64,000 bases of DNA from Cymbidium sinense (taxonomy: Eukaryota > Streptophyta > Magnoliopsida > Asparagales > Orchidaceae). Every line of letters starts with the position of its first letter. Within the stretch, counting starts at the first letter, position 1. The notes beneath the pieces were generated by a model. The model had not been told where the DNA came from. It saw only the letters and a program-made list of their open reading frames with translations, and searched no databases. This document shows positions 59,541-64,000 of this stretch, one piece after another. The stretch covers positions 7,216,976-7,280,975 of the forward strand of contig CM038215.1 of NCBI GenBank assembly GCA_021442155.1, read 5' to 3'. The translations under genes and the position numbers were made by a program.

Positions 59541-60560
59541 TCCAGAATTAGTTTTGAGATTTTGATCCAACTTGAGGTTCCCATTCAAATCACCATTATG
59601 ATTCATATGAGTCAAGGGATTGTCTTGAGATGCCAAGTTATTACAAATAGAAGCAATGTTAGGTAAGTTATCATTAGTTTCCTCACAAACCTCAATATCA
59701 TTATTTTTATCAAGCTTAGATTGTTCTCCAATAGGAAAATTTGTAGGTAATAAAGGAGAGGGGGTAGGAGGGTGAGTTCTATTTTGAGTAACTTTAGGCA
59801 CATAAGCAAACTTATTTTTTTCATTTGTTAGAGAGGATTAGGATCAACAATTTTTCTTTTAAGATTAGGGTGTAACAAAGCATTGAGTGATCATGTCCAT
59901 GGATCTTACAATGTGTGCAAAAATTAGGAAAATTTTCAAATTCCACTTTTGATTATACCCAAATTTTTTTTGAACCGATCCAAACTTCTTTAGGTACTTT
60001 TTGGTAATATCAATCTCAAAATATAGTGGGATGGCCGTGATCTCACGGTGGTGGCTTGATCTATTTGAAGGGACCTACCAAAGAGAGCCCCAACCGCAAA
60101 TAGGACTTGATGGGTAATGTATCCTCATGTTTGGAAAAAAGCCATAAAGGAACAATTGGGGATTTCTCTTTGACATCAAATAGAGGAGACCATTTCAAAA
60201 GCCTCATTTGATAATTGTACACAATGTAAGAGGGATGAGCAAAGACTCTTGAGTAGTCTAAATCATTAGATAGTTGAATAAGGATATATCTAGGATCAAT
60301 CAATCTGATAATAAATACAGCTAAGAGCTTTAGGCTATGAAAGAAGGATCGAATGCTTTCAAGAGTCGGGCGACACAATGAAAATTTACCAACTAATAAA
60401 AATTCAAAGGGCTTCACCAACTTTTCCACATCAAGATCCGAGCACATTACAACTGGCATTCCATGGAAAGAAGTTGAAATTAAATTGACCAAAGCATTAG
60501 AGCAAGTGTTCTTACCAGATAAAGTGTCCTTGAAAGACTTAACAACACGAATGGATCGAT
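59541..60560 (-). pseudogene. LINE-B ORF1 (DUF4283 part and damaged CCHC), 3'-truncated
   Basis: From about 60,545 leftward: VVKSFKDTLSGKNTCSNALV, then a frame (60,492-60,061) with FEFLLVGKFSLCRPTLESIR, RLIDPRYILIQLSNDLDYSR and MRLLKWSPLF, a clear DUF4283 domain. The region matching the LINE-A start codon is too diverged to give a start. The zinc knuckle near 59,885-59,925 reads CTHCKIHGHDHS but a two-base loss shifts the last Cys out of frame. The tail ends at about 59,541: the codons for LKTNSGI run directly into endonuclease sequence (VLRLPMLLEHWAF in this frame). About 590 bases present in LINE-A (roughly 19,590-20,180) are missing, including the ORF1 end and ORF2 start. Confidence 0.85.
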
Positions 60561-60722
60561 ATTACCTTGAAAATTGGAAGCGCCACGCCTCCAAGTTTGA
60601 AGATCGACACAGTGCACGATCAAGGAAACTCATGGCCAACGAGAACAAAAAATCTAGAAGGAATGATCAGAAGGAAAAGGAAAAGGAAAGGAATGAAATT
60701 GCAGGTCCAGAGAAGGGAGTTT

Positions 60723-61404
60723 TGAGTTTGGGTTTAGGGTTTAAGGTTTAACATTTAGGGTTTAGGGTTTAGGATCGTAGGTTTTAGGGTTTAGAGTTTA
60801 GGAGTTTAGGGTTTATGATTTAGGGTTTAGGGTTTAGGGTTTAGGGTTTAGGGTTATAGGTTTAGGTTTTAGGCTTGCAGGTTTTGGGTTTACGGTTTAG
60901 GTTTAGGGTCGTAGGTTTAGGGTTTACGATTTAGGTTAAGGGTTAGTTTTATGGTTTAGGGTTTAGGGTTAGGGTTTTTTTTATTTTATTTATTTATTTA
61001 TATTTATTTATATTTTTTAATTGTGTAGATTGGTAGGATTAGGTTTATTTAGCTTATTTTTTATTTATTTTAGTTTATTTTATATATTATTAATTATTTT
61101 ATTGTATTTTTTATTTTTATTTAGGTTCATTTTATTTTTTTATTTTGTTTTTGGTTTTTTTATTTATTTCATTTTTTAGTTTTATTTAGTTTAGTTTAGG
61201 TTTTTAGCTTTTTAGGGTTTAAGGTTTAGGGTTTAAGGTTTATTTAGGGTTTAGGGTTTAGGGTATTGTGTTTAGGGTTTAGGGTTTAGGGTTTAGGGTT
61301 TTAGCATTTAGGGTTTAGGGTTTAGGATTTTTACAATTTATGGTTTAATTTTAGGTTTAAGGTTCAGGTTTTAGTTAAGGATTTAGTGTTTTTGGTTTTT
61401 TTTT
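60723..61404 (+). repeat. Telomere-like megasatellite array, segment 7
   Basis: Heptamer-rich text at 60,723-60,980 including five perfect units (60,819-60,853), an anchor-like site near 61,018, pentamer-rich DNA, then heptamers again at 61,210-61,330 up to the T-run beside GR-RBP copy 4. No gene is present. Confidence 0.83.
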
Positions 61405-61886
61405 AAACAAAGAACAAAATCAGATTCAACATTTCTTCTTTTTTATTTCAATAACCAATTAACACACTAAGTTTTCTATGACACAAGTGGTGACATAGTT
61501 CAAAATGCGCATGCATAGACCAAATCAAAAACTATAGGTAGCTAGAACTGTCTATACTATAAAGACATAGTTCCATAAGTAGTAGATCTAATCAGCCATT
61601 CTTAAGTTTCTCTAGTTCCTATCAGAACCACCATGACCTCTTGAGTAGAGGGATCCACCATCATATCCATGATCTCTCCATCCACCACCACCACGGCTAT
61701 AACCTCCATCGCTCTTGTCGCCTCCATAACCATCATTGCTCCGACCACCACCTCCATATCCACCAGTACCTCCAGATCCCCACCACCATTGTGATAACCC
61801 ACACCTCCACCTTCGCCTCCACCCCCAGATCTAGACTGAGCCTAGTTGATGGTGATGTTCTTGCCGTCAAGGTTCTACCCATTCTT
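61405..61886 (-). pseudogene. GR-RBP 3'-end pseudogene, copy 4
   Basis: The minus-strand coding remnant runs from 61,883 to 61,603. It reads NG-stop-NLDGKNITIN, the shared TAG, then AQSRSGGGGEGGGVGYHNGG. A one-base loss follows, then in the next frame GSGGTGGYGGGGRSNDGYGG, SDGGYSRGGGGWRDHGYDGG and a terminal SDRN-stop-RN in which the Trp codon is TAG; the natural stop codon has become TTA. The 3' UTR-like part is 61,405-61,602, bordered by a nine-base T-run plus AAACAAAG. It is the clearest example of the shared outer border seen in all copies. Confidence 0.87.
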
Positions 61887-64000
61887 AGGGTTTATGTTTA
61901 TTAGGTTTTAGGTTTAAGTTTATTTTATATCAAGGTTTAGGTTTTACTTATTTTAGTTTAGTTTATTTTAGTTTACTGTTAGGTTTAATTTATTTTGTTT
62001 AATTTATTTTTATTTTAGGTTTAAGTTTTTTTTAGTTAAGTGTTTATGTTTTATTTCTTATTTTCCTTTAGGTTTTATTTTTAGGTTTATTTTCTAGGCT
62101 TAGGTTTTTATTTAGTTTTTATTTTACTCTATTTTAGGTTTAGGGTTTAGGGTTTAGGGTTTAGGGTTTAGTGTTTAGGATTTAGTGTTTAGGGTTTAAG
62201 GTTTACGGTTTATGGTTTTTTTAAAATCATTAGGTAAATCGGTAGGTCTTGGTTTATTTAGTTGATTTAGTTTATTTTATATTTTATTTATATTTATTTT
62301 ATTTAGTTTATTTTATTTATTTATTTATTTAATTTATTTAGGTATTTTTTTTTTTTTTTTTTAGTTTTAGGTTTATGTTTATTTTTTAGTTTAGTTTTAG
62401 TTTTATTTTATTTTTTTAGGTTTAGGTTTATTTTTAATTGATTTTGATTTAGGTTTAGGTTTTATTTTATTTTTTTTTAAGGTTTTAGGTTTTATTATAG
62501 GTTTATTTTTTAGGTTTTATTTATTCGTTTAGGTTTAGGTTTATTTTTATTTTATTTTATTTTATTTTAAGGTTAAGTTTATTTTTGGTTTAGGTTTAGG
62601 TTTTATTTATTTTAGTTTAGTTTATTTTAGTTTTGGTTTTGGTTTATTTTATTTTTATTTTAGGTTTGGATTTTTTTTAGTTTAGGGTTTAGGTTTTATT
62701 TTTAGGTTTATTATTTAGGTTTAGGTTTTTATTTAGTTTAAAATTTATTTTATTTTAGGTTAATTTATTTAGGGTTTAGGTTATAGGTTAAGGGTTAAGG
62801 GTTTAGGGTTTAAGCTTTAGGGTTAGTTAAGGGTTTAGGGTTTAGGGTTTTAGGGTATAGGGTTTACAATTTAGGTTTAGGGTTAAGGTTTTTTTGCTTC
62901 TTATTTTTATTATTTTTATTATTTATTTTTTTTAAAATTAAGTAAACTGGTAATTTTAGGTTTATTCAGTTTATTTTGTTATTTTAGTTCATTTTATTTT
63001 ATTTTTATTTAGGTTCATTTTTGTTTTTATTTAGTTTAGTTTATTTATTTTAGGTTTATTTATTATAGTTTAGGTTTTTTATTTTGGTTTATTTTTTAGG
63101 TTTAGGTTTATGTATATTTAGTTTTATTTTTATTTTTATTATTTGGTTTAGGTGTTTTTTAGGTTTTATTTATACGTTTATATTTAGGTTTATTTTTAGT
63201 TTATTTTCTTTTATTTAGTTTAGGGTTTAGGTTTAGATTTAGGTTTTGTTTATTTTATTTTAATTTATTTTAATATAGGTTTAGGTTTATTTTATTTTAT
63301 TTATTTTAGGTTTAGGTTTTTTTTCTAGTTTAGGGTTTAGGTTTTATTTTTTACTTTTTCTAGATTTAGTTTTTAGGTTTATTTTTTTAGGTTTATGTTT
63401 TTATTTAGCTTTTATTTTATTATATTTCAAGTTTATTTTTTTTTTACATTTCATTTTAATTTTATTTAAGTTTTTTATTTTTTAGTTTTGTTTAGGTTTT
63501 TGTTTATTCTAATTTAGTTTAGTTTTTTTTTAATTTATTTTTTAAGGTTTTGGTTTCAGTTTTTATTTTATTTAATTTTATTATTTTATTTACATTTAGT
63601 TTTTAGGTTTTATTTAATTTAGGTTTAGGTTTAGGTTTCTAGGTTTTTGGGCTTTAAAGTTTATGGTTTAGGGTTTAGGGTTTATGGTTATAGGTTATAA
63701 GGTTTAGGGTTTAGGGTTTAGGGTTTAGAGTTTAAAGTTTAGGGTTTTGGGGTTTAAGGATGTTGGTTTAGGGTTTAGGGTTTTGGTTTAAGGTTTTGTT
63801 TAAGGTTAGTTTTAGGGTTTAGGGTTTAGGGTTTGGGCTTTTTGATTTGTTTTTTTATTATTTTGTTAAATTATATAAACTAGTAAGTTTAGTTAATTTA
63901 GTTTATTTTTATTTATTTGAGTTTATTTTATTGTTTTTATTTATATAGGTTCATTTTTATTTTTATTAAGATTAGTTTATTTATTTTAGGTTTTTTTATT
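61887..64000 (+). repeat. Telomere-like megasatellite array, segment 8 (runs off the window)
   Basis: Anchors are at about 62,223, 62,935 and 63,868 (spacing 712 and 933). Heptamer blocks lie at 62,140-62,220, 62,760-62,890 and 63,650-63,830. The T/G-rich plus strand continues to the window end, so the array extends beyond it. No gene is present. Confidence 0.83.

Larger units (their letters stand above)
52121..60722 (-). mobile_element. LINE-B: second full-length, degenerate copy of the LINE-A family
   Basis: Same orientation and order as LINE-A. A T-run at 52,121-52,129 (poly(A) tail) adjoins telomere-like DNA, followed by GGGAAACCCC as in LINE-A. Then come a ~3.5-kb 3' region, RNase H, zf-RVT-like part, RT, endonuclease, ORF1 and a short 5' UTR-like part ending where telomere-like text restarts near 60,722. 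It is ~370 bases longer than LINE-A despite an internal deletion of about 590 bases (see ORF1/ORF2 junction), because the 3' region is longer. It is inactive through stops, frameshifts and that deletion. The right boundary is approximate. Confidence 0.88.

Noticed and set aside
62344..62362. Long T-run as another LINE or cDNA poly(A) end
   Set aside because: No unique sequence follows it; it sits inside ordinary array text near an anchor.

Overview
The window looks like nuclear DNA of a flowering plant, from a heterochromatic, telomere-derived (subtelomeric or interstitial) region. The evidence is a huge degenerate array of the plant telomere motif TTTAGGG, plant-type LINEs with a DUF4283 gag-like domain and a C-terminal RNase H, a Tat-like Ty3/gypsy fragment, an RTE-clade LINE, and pieces of a plant glycine-rich RNA-binding protein (GR-RBP) gene. 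The GR-RBP ending (…GNWRN) would suit a monocot, but I cannot name the species. I see no intact protein gene, tRNA, rRNA or CRISPR; every recognisable coding region is broken.

Layout. Positions 1-13,283: telomere-like megasatellite, carrying two copies (5,465-5,957 and 8,192-8,660) of the 3' end of a GR-RBP gene on the minus strand. 13,284-21,510: a complete but dead LINE (LINE-A, minus strand). 21,511-27,393: telomere-like array with a three-copy ~2.33-kb higher-order repeat. 27,394-27,453: the stump of a further GR-RBP copy, cut off by foreign DNA. 27,454-34,500: non-telomeric DNA with an RTE LINE insertion (29,583-30,630, 17-bp target duplication) and a decayed gypsy RNase H-integrase fragment (32,690-34,330). 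34,500-42,785: gypsy-like 3' non-coding DNA rich in tandem repeats, an AT-rich satellite of ~300-360 bp, and telomere-like DNA. A 3.77-kb part of this (35,348-39,119) is directly duplicated in tandem (39,120-42,785). 42,786-52,120: telomere-like array with GR-RBP copy 3 (46,290-46,735). 52,121-60,722: a second dead LINE of the same family and strand (LINE-B). 60,723-64,000: more array with GR-RBP copy 4 (61,405-61,886).

The array has a grammar. A conserved non-telomeric anchor (AAATTAAGTAAACC-GGTAGG-like, after a T-run) recurs about every 1.0-1.25 kb. Each unit runs from the anchor through TTTTA/TTTAG pentamer-rich DNA and TTTAGG hexamers to a block of TTTAGGG heptamers. The G-rich strand is always the plus strand, and the plus strand is almost free of C. 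The longest perfect heptamer runs I counted are only 5-6 units, so this is not a working chromosome end.

Proposed history (inference): a telomeric tract degenerated and was amplified as kilobase units. It received an A-tailed, 5'-truncated GR-RBP cDNA fragment that spread with the array, and took up two LINEs whose poly(A) ends abut the CCCTAAA strand. It was also joined to a gypsy-derived block, part of which then duplicated. The points most worth a second look are the unit structure of the array, the LINE/telomere junctions, the shared-breakpoint GR-RBP copies and the recent tandem duplication.
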